Below, piece after piece: positions 1 through 5,752 of a DNA stretch of 7,824 nt (the first letter of the stretch is position 1; each line of letters starts with the position of its first letter). A program made the position numbers and the translations under genes. This DNA is from Candidatus Bathyarchaeota archaeon (GTDB lineage: Archaea > Thermoproteota > Bathyarchaeia > TCS64), in contig JABXKY010000118.1 of assembly GCA_013619005.1 (NCBI GenBank), positions 1 through 7,824 of the forward strand, given 5' to 3'. The notes beneath the pieces were generated by a model, which was not told the DNA's origin, searched no databases, and was given only the letters and a program-made list of their open reading frames with translations.

Positions 1-1
1 C

Positions 2-58
2 GCTCATAACGTAGGGGCTGCCGGTGCGACGGTCACCGTGCAGTTGTACAGGAGGTAA
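2..58 (+). CDS. Thiolase (acetyl-CoA C-acetyltransferase family), C-terminal end only
   Basis: Only the last 18 codons and the TAA stop (56-58) are inside the window; the gene starts off the left edge. The peptide reads AHNVGAAGATVTVQLYRR, which resembles the thiolase C-terminus: an H-N-x-G-G-x-G-A-T-like loop that helps shape the active site, then a final beta strand. The usual second glycine and following threonine are Ala-Ala here. The call is supported by the next gene, a DUF35 zinc-ribbon/OB-fold protein, which is the standard archaeal partner of thiolases. Thiolases of this group either condense two acetyl-CoA for the mevalonate route or cleave 3-ketoacyl-CoA in beta-oxidation; the fragment cannot separate these. 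Too short for certainty, but tail motif and context agree. Confidence 0.72.
   Translation, partial: AHNVGAAGATVTVQLYRR
51..56 (+). promoter_or_regulatory. Shine-Dalgarno site of the DUF35 gene
   Basis: GGAGGT lies six bases before the ATG at 63 and overlaps the first base of the upstream TAA stop (56-58). This fixes the start of the DUF35 gene at 63 and suggests translation coupled to the thiolase gene. Confidence 0.8.
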
Positions 59-62
59 TTTG

Positions 63-425
63 ATGTCAGAGTACTTGGTTTCAAAGTTCTGGGAGGGGGT
101 AAACAACGAGGAGCTCAATGGATGCGAGTGCACGAGTTGCGGCAAGCTGATGCTCCCCGCCAGGATCATCTGCCCCAGTTGCGGTTCAAGGGATCTAACC
201 GATAAGGGGTACAAGGGAACGGGCACCGTGAAGACCAAGACAAAGATCCATGTGCCCCTGCCCAGGTTCCAGAGCATTAGCCCCCACGGCGTCGGCATCA
301 TTGATCTCGACGAGGGGGTCTCCATAAGCGGTTTGCTGCTTGATGATCCGGAGATCGGCGACAGGGTCAAGGCGGTGTACCTTGAGGACGGAGAGAAAAA
401 GCTCCTGGCCTTTAAGCCAACCTAG
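63..425 (+). CDS. DUF35 zinc-ribbon/OB-fold acyl-CoA-associated protein
   Basis: A 120-residue protein with the DUF35 layout. It has an N-terminal helix with the typical Phe-Trp pair (F9-W10), a rubredoxin-like zinc ribbon with C23-x2-C26 and C37-x2-C40, and an OB-fold beta domain from about residue 46 to the end. In archaea such proteins sit beside thiolases; in the methanogen thiolase/HMG-CoA synthase complex the DUF35 subunit bridges the two enzymes and helps channel acetoacetyl-CoA through a shared CoA site. The thiolase gene ends only four bases upstream, so the two are almost certainly co-transcribed. The start at 63 is chosen because of the perfectly spaced GGAGGT; a longer reading from 24 would run through the thiolase coding end. 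Whether the partner is mevalonate or beta-oxidation thiolase depends on the gene further upstream. The stop abuts the convergent gene with no spacer. Confidence 0.88.
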   Translation: MSEYLVSKFWEGVNNEELNGCECTSCGKLMLPARIICPSCGSRDLTDKGYKGTGTVKTKTKIHVPLPRFQSISPHGVGIIDLDEGVSISGLLLDDPEIGDRVKAVYLEDGEKKLLAFKPT

Positions 426-2243
426 TTACTCGCCCTTGAAAACGGGCTTTCTTCTGTTGTTGAATGCGTCGATGCCTTCAATGAGTTCGCCGTAGTTCCA
501 GAGGTCAGCGAAGGCATCGGCCTCGGCGTCAAGGGCCGCATCAAGGTTGACGTCGCTGGCGCTGAGTTTCTTCATGGCCTTGAGGGATTTTTGTGGCCCG
601 TTGACCAGTGCCTGGAGGTACTCCTTGACCTTAGCATCGAACTCGGCCGCGGGGTATACTTGGCTGACGAGCCCCATGGATTTGGCCTCGTCTGCGTTGA
701 TCCTTCTGCCCGTCATTATCAGATCGTTTGCCTCCATCTTTCCGACAATCTTCTTGAGCAGGTACGTGCCTCCCCACCCCGGCATGAGACCCAGGCTTAC
801 CTCGGGCTGGCTGAACCTCGCCTTGTCGCTTGCGACCCTTAGGTCACAGAAGAGGATCAGCTCGTTTCCTCCCCCAAGCGCGTAACCGTTGACCGCAGCC
901 ACGACGGGTTTAGGTGTCTCCATGAACTTTTTGAAGGCGTTGTGGCCCGCCTTGCTGACCTTCCTCGCCTCCTCGACGCTGAGACCCGGGAACTGACTGA
1001 CGTCTGCGCCCGCGCAGAACGCCCTGTCACCCGCCCCCGTTACGAGGATAGCCTTCACATCAGGGTCCGCTGACGCCTCGTCCACGGCTTCACTGATCAA
1101 GCCGAGCATCTCAAGGGTCATGCTGTTGAGCTTGGAGGGACGGTTCAATGTGATCTTGTAGACCCCGTCCGCCTTCCCTGTGAGCACCGGCTTCTCCTCG
1201 CCTAGCCCGGCTTTAATCATCTCGAAGGGCCCCTTGGGGATGTTGGCGCCCAGCTTCATGGCTATGTCGATGTCCTCGACGGTTGCCACCGCCTCATTGA
1301 ATAGCTTCTCGGCCTCCTTGACGAAGGGCTCCAGCAGGAGCTTTACGTCAAATCCCTTGGCTTGGTCCTCCGTGACGGCCGGCCTCTCCGCGTATGAGTA
1401 GAAACCCTCGCCGCTCTTTCTTCCCAGCTTCCTTGAGTCAAACAGCTCAATTATCTTCTCGTGGGGCGCGTACTCGGGCCCTATCTGTTCCTCGAATGTC
1501 TTGAGGATGTTGTGGACGATGTCCAACCCTATGAGGTCGCTCAGCATGAAGGGCCCCATAGGCATGCCCGCCTTGTGCTGCATGGCGGCGTCGATCTGCT
1601 CGATCTGGAACTTGTCAAGCAGCTTGGATGCCTCGTTGAGGTACGTAACTAGGATCCTGTTGACTATGAAACCCGGCGAATCCTTCTTGACCCACACGGG
1701 AGTCTTGCGCATCTTTCTTGCCAGCTCCATGACGGTCTCGACTGTCTCCTTGCTGGTTTTATCTCCCTGATTGACCTCCACCAGCTTCATGATGGCCGGC
1801 GGGTTGAAGAAGTGCATGCCCACGAACCTCTCTGGGTTGGGGACCACCGTGGCAATCTCCGAGATGCTGAGGCTGCTTGTGTTGGACGCGAGAATGGAGT
1901 CCCCCGGCGCCAACTCGGCTGCCTCCTTCCAAACCATGTGTTTGATCTCCATCTTCTCAGGGATGGCCTCGATGACCAGCTGGGCGTCGCCGACCGCCTC
2001 CTTGAGGTCCAGCGTGAACGTGATTCGCCCCAGTATCTCCTCCTTGACTTGGGGTGGTATCCTCTCCCTTTTCACGAGGTAGTCCAGGCTCTTCGTTATA
2101 CCTTTGAGTCCGTGGTCGAGGAACTCCTGCTTGATGTCCCTCACGGCAACCCTGTAGCCCGCAGCGGCGGCTATCTGAGCGATCCCGTGGCCCATGACGC
2201 CGGCACCAAGGACCGCAATCTTCTCAACTTGATCAGGCAGCAT
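426..2243 (-). CDS. Bifunctional 3-hydroxyacyl-CoA dehydrogenase / enoyl-CoA hydratase
   Basis: A 605-residue fusion in the order dehydrogenase then hydratase, opposite to bacterial FadB. Residues 7-190 form the NAD-binding domain (GAGVMG, 13-18). Dehydrogenase catalytic residues are visible: S123, H144 in HFFNP, E156 and N195. Two 3HCDH C-terminal helical segments follow (about 190-285 and 300-345). From about 352 is a crotonase fold with the oxyanion-hole segment at 408-414 and GGGNE. Both hydratase glutamates are present, E461 and E481, 20 residues apart as in rat hydratase E144/E164. It should convert trans-2-enoyl-CoA to (S)-3-hydroxyacyl-CoA and on to 3-ketoacyl-CoA with NAD+, in the cytosol. 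The same architecture serves as crotonyl-CoA hydratase/3-hydroxybutyryl-CoA dehydrogenase in archaeal hydroxybutyrate cycles, so degradation, that cycle or butyrate-type metabolism are all possible. An in-frame TGA nine bases upstream confirms the ATG at 2243. Divergent from etfB; convergent with DUF35. Confidence 0.95.
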   Translation of the reverse strand: MLPDQVEKIAVLGAGVMGHGIAQIAAAAGYRVAVRDIKQEFLDHGLKGITKSLDYLVKRERIPPQVKEEILGRITFTLDLKEAVGDAQLVIEAIPEKMEIKHMVWKEAAELAPGDSILASNTSSLSISEIATVVPNPERFVGMHFFNPPAIMKLVEVNQGDKTSKETVETVMELARKMRKTPVWVKKDSPGFIVNRILVTYLNEASKLLDKFQIEQIDAAMQHKAGMPMGPFMLSDLIGLDIVHNILKTFEEQIGPEYAPHEKIIELFDSRKLGRKSGEGFYSYAERPAVTEDQAKGFDVKLLLEPFVKEAEKLFNEAVATVEDIDIAMKLGANIPKGPFEMIKAGLGEEKPVLTGKADGVYKITLNRPSKLNSMTLEMLGLISEAVDEASADPDVKAILVTGAGDRAFCAGADVSQFPGLSVEEARKVSKAGHNAFKKFMETPKPVVAAVNGYALGGGNELILFCDLRVASDKARFSQPEVSLGLMPGWGGTYLLKKIVGKMEANDLIMTGRRINADEAKSMGLVSQVYPAAEFDAKVKEYLQALVNGPQKSLKAMKKLSASDVNLDAALDAEADAFADLWNYGELIEGIDAFNNRRKPVFKGE

Positions 2244-2264
2244 AATGCTTCAATCGGTTAATCT

Positions 2265-2280
2265 CCTTTGAGCTTAAAGG
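2265..2280. promoter_or_regulatory. Near-palindromic 16-bp candidate operator
   Basis: CCTTTGAGCTTAAAGG reads the same on both strands at 14 of 16 positions (CCTTT and AAAGG arms around an AGCT centre). It lies in the 89-bp divergent region and overlaps the minus-strand TATA-like box of the dehydrogenase-hydratase gene, so a bound dimeric regulator would block that promoter. The regulator is unknown; an acyl-CoA-responsive repressor would be a natural candidate. Inferred from symmetry only. Confidence 0.4.
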
Positions 2281-2285
2281 GTTTT
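2273..2285 (-). promoter_or_regulatory. BRE/TATA-type core promoter of the dehydrogenase-hydratase gene
   Basis: Read on the minus strand this is AAAACCCTTTAAG, an A/C-rich BRE-like stretch followed by a TATA-like TTTAAG. The first T of TTTAAG is 35 bases before the ATG, which predicts a leader of roughly 5-12 bases. The identical 13-mer precedes the editing-domain gene at 6340-6352, which strengthens the assignment for both. Confidence 0.6.
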
Positions 2286-2332
2286 CATGATAACACTATT
2301 ATCCTCTGGTGGACAACATCCGAAGGATAAAT

Positions 2333-3115
2333 ATGAGGCAGGTAGTTCTGCTAAAGGCAATCCCCGACGTAAACGAGATAAAAATCGATCAAAGGTCACG
2401 CAAACCCGTGACTGCAGGGGTTAAGAAAAAGATCAGTGAGCTTGACAAGCGCGCCCTTGAGGCAGCCATACAGACTAAGAGCGCCGTAGGAGGCGAGGTC
2501 GTGGTCCTCAGCATGGGCGACGACATGACAAAGACGGCCCTCCTTGCAGCCCTCGCCATGGGAGCCGACGGCGCCTATATGGTAATAGACCCCGAGTTGA
2601 CTGGGCTGGACACAAACGCCACGAGCAAGGTGCTGGAGGCGGCCATGAAGGAGATCGGTGAATATGATCTGATACTGGCAGGGGAGATGACCCTTGACTC
2701 GTTGAGCAGCCAGATAGGGCCTAGGCTCGCGGAGTTGTTGGGGCTCCCACAGGTTACGTACGTCAAGGAGTTCTCGGTGACCGATGGAAAGGTCACGGCG
2801 GTCAGGGACCTGGAGGACGCCGACGCGGTGGTTGAGGTTGCCCTCCCGGCCGTGCTCTCCGTTACAAGGGAGATCAACGAGCCGAGGATACCGAACCTCA
2901 TGAACATCATGAAGGCCAAGAGGAAGCCCCAGACGGTCTGGGACGCGGCGGGGCTGGGACTGGACGCCGAGGCCGTCAAGGCCATGAGTTATGTCACCAT
3001 CACAGATGTCACCGCCCCCCTCGTAGAGAGGAAGCAGATCAAGATAGAGGCGAACACCGTCGAGGAGGCCGCGGTCAAGCTTGCAGAGGCTCTGGCTAGG
3101 GAGGGTGTCATCTGA
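2333..3115 (+). CDS. etfB: Electron transfer flavoprotein, beta subunit
   Basis: A 260-residue EtfB/FixA protein, of normal family length. It opens with the characteristic strand MRQVVLLKAIPDV and carries the nucleotide-binding alpha/beta fold, including an AMGADGAYMV segment (75-84). It has a central stretch, LDSLSSQIGPRLAELLGLPQ (121-140), that contacts the AMP or second FAD. The ETF-beta signature INEPRIPNLMNIMKAKRKP (181-199), the loop used to recognise partner flavoproteins, is also present. With EtfA it forms a soluble heterodimer passing electrons from acyl-CoA dehydrogenases or similar enzymes to a membrane acceptor. The central stretch looks closer to the Q-V-G-P...P-Q-V-T-Y type than to mammalian Q-T-G, but lacks the D-G-D-T expected of classic bifurcating EtfB, so the subtype is open. 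I chose the ATG at 2333, preceded by AAGGA, because family members begin there; a GTG at 2309 would add eight unconserved residues. It overlaps etfA by one base. Confidence 0.94.
   Translation: MRQVVLLKAIPDVNEIKIDQRSRKPVTAGVKKKISELDKRALEAAIQTKSAVGGEVVVLSMGDDMTKTALLAALAMGADGAYMVIDPELTGLDTNATSKVLEAAMKEIGEYDLILAGEMTLDSLSSQIGPRLAELLGLPQVTYVKEFSVTDGKVTAVRDLEDADAVVEVALPAVLSVTREINEPRIPNLMNIMKAKRKPQTVWDAAGLGLDAEAVKAMSYVTITDVTAPLVERKQIKIEANTVEEAAVKLAEALAREGVI
3100..3104 (+). promoter_or_regulatory. Shine-Dalgarno site of etfA inside etfB
   Basis: GGAGG within the last codons of etfB, ten bases before the etfA ATG at 3115. With the TGATG stop-start overlap it indicates translational coupling and roughly equal subunit production. 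Confidence 0.6.
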
Positions 3116-4044
3116 TGAGCTTCCTGGTTTACTCAGAGGACAGGGAGCTGGCGTTCCAGATCCTGGCGAAGGCACGAGAGCTGGCAGACGCGAAAGGCTC
3201 AGAGGTGGTCGCGTTGGTAACCGATGGATCCCCCCAGGATTACCTCAACCAGGGGGCTGACAGGGCGTTGAGCGTTGATGGGTTGGGTGGCTTCGCGGTA
3301 GCCCCCTACCGCGCGGCGGTGCTCAAGGCCGTTGATGAGGCGGCGCCCGAGTTAATTATGATGGGTGCCACCAAGAGGGGGAAGGAGCTGGCGCCCAGGA
3401 TCGCGGCGGCCCTGGCGGTCGGTTGCATGACGGAGTGTTACAATGTAGACCTTGAGGACGGAAGAATCGTCGTCGAGAGGCTCACCTACGGGGGCTCAAC
3501 CATCGCGAAGGAGTATAGCACTAGCGTCCCAACGGTGATCACGGTTCCACCGAGGAGCTTTGATAAGCTTGAGGCATCGGAGAGATCCGGTGAGGTCGTT
3601 GGATTAACTATTGAGGCGCCCGCGCCCGAGTTGAAGGTAGTCGAGGTGAGGGAGAAGCCGAAGGGCTCATCCGACGTCGAGAACGCGGACATCATCATCT
3701 CGGCGGGCAGGGGCTTCAAGGAGAAGGAGGACCTGAAGATCCTGGACGAGCTGGCTGACATCCTGGGTGCGGCGGTCGGCTGTACTAGGCCGATTAGCGC
3801 TGACCTCGGCTGGATGGATGAATGGGTTGGCATCAGCGGCAAGAAGGTAAAGCCGAGCCTGTACATCACGTGCGGCATAAGCGGCCAGATCCAGCACGTG
3901 TCCGGTATCAGGGACAGCAAAATAATCGTGAGCATCAACAACGACGAGTCCGCTGGAATCCACGGCGTCAGCGACTACAGCATCGTCGGCGATATATACG
4001 AGGTCGTGCCTGCGCTGGTCAAGGCCCTCAAGGAAAAAGCCTAA
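3115..4044 (+). CDS. etfA: Electron transfer flavoprotein, alpha subunit
   Basis: A 309-residue EtfA/FixB protein. Residues 1-150 form the N-terminal alpha/beta domain with GATKRGKELAPRIAAAL (84-100). After a linker, residues 190-309 are the conserved FAD-binding domain. The main elements are SAGRG (196-200), VGCTR with R225, the VGISGK loop with S241, CGISGQIQH with H261, INND with N275, and the DYSIVGD end with D293. These correspond to FAD-contacting residues in human ETF-alpha (R249, T266, H286, N300, D318). The redox-active FAD sits here and swings between the donor dehydrogenase and the acceptor. The usual Gln before V-G is a Trp (W237) and the usual T-G is S-G, variations that can tune flavin potential. 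No ETF:quinone oxidoreductase (fixC) or ferredoxin (fixX) gene follows, unlike fix-type clusters, so the electron acceptor is encoded elsewhere. Translationally coupled to etfB. Confidence 0.95.
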   Translation: MSFLVYSEDRELAFQILAKARELADAKGSEVVALVTDGSPQDYLNQGADRALSVDGLGGFAVAPYRAAVLKAVDEAAPELIMMGATKRGKELAPRIAAALAVGCMTECYNVDLEDGRIVVERLTYGGSTIAKEYSTSVPTVITVPPRSFDKLEASERSGEVVGLTIEAPAPELKVVEVREKPKGSSDVENADIIISAGRGFKEKEDLKILDELADILGAAVGCTRPISADLGWMDEWVGISGKKVKPSLYITCGISGQIQHVSGIRDSKIIVSINNDESAGIHGVSDYSIVGDIYEVVPALVKALKEKA

Positions 4045-4053
4045 TCCCACCCC

Positions 4054-4063
4054 TTTCTTTTCT
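4054..4063 (+). terminator. T-rich tract, possible etfBA terminator
   Basis: TTTCTTTTCT in the 24-bp gap between etfA and the sir2 gene. Archaeal RNA polymerase terminates at oligo-T tracts without a hairpin, so this could end some etfBA transcripts. It contains only one run of four Ts and may be leaky. Confidence 0.35.
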
Positions 4064-4068
4064 AATCT

Positions 4069-4842
4069 ATGGTTCTACCAGAGGAGACACTGCAATCCAT
4101 CCGTGACGCTGCAGCCATAATCGCCTCATCCGAGTACGTCACCTGCCTCACTGGGGCGGGGATAAGCGTCGAGAGCGGCATCAGGCCCTTCAGGGGGCCA
4201 GGCGGCCTCTGGACAGAGAAGGGCGAGCCGTCCATGGACGGGTACAGGAGGTTTCTGCAGGACCCCAAGGCTTACTGGGAGCGAAGGCTTGAAAGCAGAA
4301 GCGAGTTCGGGTTGAGCCTCAGCTACAAGGAGCCCAACCCCGGGCACGTTGCGTTGGCCAGGCTTGAGGAGGTGGGGGTGTTGAAGTCGCTTGTCACCCA
4401 GAACATCGACAACCTCCACTACGCGGCTGGAAGCGTGAACATCCTCGAGATCCACGGTAACAGCAAATGGTACAGGTGCGTCGATTGCATGAGCAGGTGG
4501 CCCAACGAGGAGTTTGAGGTCAAGGATATCCCGCCTACATGCCCCGAGTGCGGCGGTTTTGTCAAGACCGACACCGTGATGTTCGGGGAGCCCATCCCCA
4601 TGGGGGTCCTTCGACGTTGCTTTGAGGAGGCCGAGAGGAGCGACTGCATGATAGCGGCTGGGACAAGCGCCACGGTCACACCCGCGGCTAATCTACCCCT
4701 GATTGTGAGAAGGAACGCGGGCAAGATCATCGAGGTCAACATCAGGGAGAGCGAGATCAGCCACGTCTGCGATGTCAACGTTTTCGCGCCCTCGGGGGAG
4801 AGCCTGCCTATACTTGTTGAAGAGGTCGAGAAGCTAACCTAG
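4069..4842 (+). CDS. Sir2-family NAD-dependent protein deacylase (sirtuin)
   Basis: A complete 257-residue sirtuin core with no extensions. Visible motifs are GAGIS (29-33) and the F41-R42 of the cofactor loop; Q111-N112-I113-D114 in TQNIDNLH; catalytic H129 in EIHGN; a four-Cys zinc site C137-x2-C140 and C158-x2-C161; FGEP (172-175); GTS (198-200); and a C-terminal NAD-contacting EVN. It removes acyl groups from lysine, consuming NAD+ and yielding nicotinamide and O-acyl-ADP-ribose. Y69-x-x-R72, in AYWERRLES, aligns with the SIRT5 Tyr102/Arg105 pair that binds succinyl and malonyl carboxylates, so class III deacylase activity is plausible. The gene lies 24 bp after etfA on the same strand but has no Shine-Dalgarno, so it may use its own promoter or read-through. 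Its acyl-CoA gene neighbourhood suggests control of acylated metabolic enzymes; the nearby Alba is the other classical archaeal substrate. Its end overlaps the convergent hydrolase by nine bases. Confidence 0.95.
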   Translation: MVLPEETLQSIRDAAAIIASSEYVTCLTGAGISVESGIRPFRGPGGLWTEKGEPSMDGYRRFLQDPKAYWERRLESRSEFGLSLSYKEPNPGHVALARLEEVGVLKSLVTQNIDNLHYAAGSVNILEIHGNSKWYRCVDCMSRWPNEEFEVKDIPPTCPECGGFVKTDTVMFGEPIPMGVLRRCFEEAERSDCMIAAGTSATVTPAANLPLIVRRNAGKIIEVNIRESEISHVCDVNVFAPSGESLPILVEEVEKLT

Positions 4843-5622
4843 CTTCTTCCTGGTCCAGTGAGCCACTTCCTCGCATGTGGCGAACCACACGTCGCCCCTG
4901 TCCTTGGCGTCCCTGAGCAGCTTCTCCAGCATGTCGAGCCTGCTGATGCGGCCGATGCACTGGGGGTGGCACGTCAACCCGAAGTACCTTCCAAGCCTGT
5001 AGATGCCGTCCCACTCGAGCTTCCATATGCCCCACACCTGCTCGGGGGTCATCCTGTGGGTCTCGAAGTGGGGCCAGTCGTCCATCATCCACTCCACGGG
5101 CAGCTCAACTAGGCCCGTGTCCTCGCCCCTCCACTTGAGCATGTATGGCATGTCATCGTCCATGAAGTTGCTGTCGTAGGTGAAGCCCAGCTCCCGGACC
5201 AGGTCAAGGGTCCTGTCGCTGATGAGCCAGTATGGGGCCCTGAAGCCTGTGGGCTTTACCCCTATCTTCTCGAAGCTTTCCAGGGCCTTCAGGAATACCC
5301 CCCTCTCGCTCTCCATGCTTATCTCGGCGAGCCTCTCGTGGAGGTATCCATGGGCCCCCATCTCGTGGCCACGAGATACAATCTCCTCGCAGCTCTCCGT
5401 AAAGTTATCAACGGTCCACCCAGGCGTGAAGAAGGTCGCCTTGATATCCAGCTCATCCAGCAGGTCAAGGATACGGGGTATAGCGGTATTGGGGGCGAAC
5501 CTGCCCCTGCTCTGGGCAACTATGTCCAGCGGTGCCCTCCTCATGAGGGCGCTGTTGCTGTCATAGTCGAAGGAGAGGTTGAAGCAGGACTTGTAGCCGT
5601 CAGGCCAAAACGAATCAGACAT
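4834..5622 (-). CDS. NodB-fold (polysaccharide deacetylase-like / cyclic-imidase-like) metal hydrolase
   Basis: A 262-residue carbohydrate-esterase-4-type protein. The metal and catalytic motifs are recognisable: SFDYD with D19 and D21, H91-x3-H95 (AHGYLHE), R128-A-P in GFRAPYW, D150, and H219-P220 near the end. The RGRF...IPRILDLLDELDIKATFF stretch (39-65) followed by PGWT is typical of the soluble HpPgdA/cyclic-imide-hydrolase/PuuE allantoinase-like branch rather than of secreted chitin or peptidoglycan deacetylases. There is no signal peptide or membrane segment, so it should act in the cytosol, on a small amide, cyclic imide or sugar precursor; the substrate cannot be read from sequence. 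The ATG at 5622 has no Shine-Dalgarno; a T-rich box about 30 bases upstream suggests a nearly leaderless message. It is divergent from the alba gene and convergent with sir2, so no operon partner reveals its pathway. Confidence 0.85.
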   Translation of the reverse strand: MSDSFWPDGYKSCFNLSFDYDSNSALMRRAPLDIVAQSRGRFAPNTAIPRILDLLDELDIKATFFTPGWTVDNFTESCEEIVSRGHEMGAHGYLHERLAEISMESERGVFLKALESFEKIGVKPTGFRAPYWLISDRTLDLVRELGFTYDSNFMDDDMPYMLKWRGEDTGLVELPVEWMMDDWPHFETHRMTPEQVWGIWKLEWDGIYRLGRYFGLTCHPQCIGRISRLDMLEKLLRDAKDRGDVWFATCEEVAHWTRKKLG

Positions 5623-5644
5623 GGTTACTGGGTGGCTTTTGAGC

Positions 5645-5652
5645 GTAAAAAA
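5645..5652 (-). promoter_or_regulatory. TATA-like box of the NodB-fold hydrolase gene
   Basis: TTTTTTAC on the minus strand begins 30 bases before the ATG at 5622, which predicts transcription starting at or within a few bases of the start codon. No Shine-Dalgarno is present, in keeping with leaderless translation. Confidence 0.4.
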
Positions 5653-5714
5653 TGTGCGTTCAACGTGTTTTTCCGCTTATTTGGATAAATTTTGGGTGAA
5701 AATAAGGGATGGAC

Positions 5715-5720
5715 TTTTAT
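5715..5720 (+). promoter_or_regulatory. TATA-like box of the alba gene
   Basis: TTTTAT preceded by the purine-rich GGGATGGA lies 38 bases before the alba ATG. This predicts a leader of about ten bases. No Shine-Dalgarno occurs before the ATG. Confidence 0.4.
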
Positions 5721-5752
5721 GGTGAGAAAAAAATAGATAATTCTGACCCACA

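Noticed and set aside
24..62. Upstream start (ATG at 24) for the DUF35 protein
   Set aside because: The added residues come from the out-of-frame thiolase end, and the GGAGGT is placed for the ATG at 63.
1812..2261. A 149-codon plus-strand open frame opposite the dehydrogenase domain
   Set aside because: The opposing strand encodes the highly conserved NAD-binding and catalytic region; no ribosome-binding site or recognisable motif supports the plus-strand frame.
2263..2269. AAAGGAG on the minus strand as ribosome-binding site of the dehydrogenase-hydratase gene
   Set aside because: It ends 19 bases before the ATG, too far, and an in-frame TGA lies nine bases upstream of the ATG, so no earlier start is possible. 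It probably lies outside or at the extreme edge of the transcript.
2309..2332. GTG start for etfB giving eight extra residues
   Set aside because: EtfB proteins begin at the MRQVVLLK strand; the extra residues are unconserved and AAGGA is placed for the ATG at 2333.
2396..3175. A 259-codon open frame antisense to etfB
   Set aside because: Its translation is low-complexity and matches no family, while the opposite strand encodes a textbook EtfB. It is a shadow of GC-rich codon structure.
4045..4068. A second ribosome-binding site or clear promoter for sir2 in the etfA-sir2 gap
   Set aside because: The 24 bases are C/T-rich with no Shine-Dalgarno and no convincing TATA box, so I list only a possible T-tract terminator.
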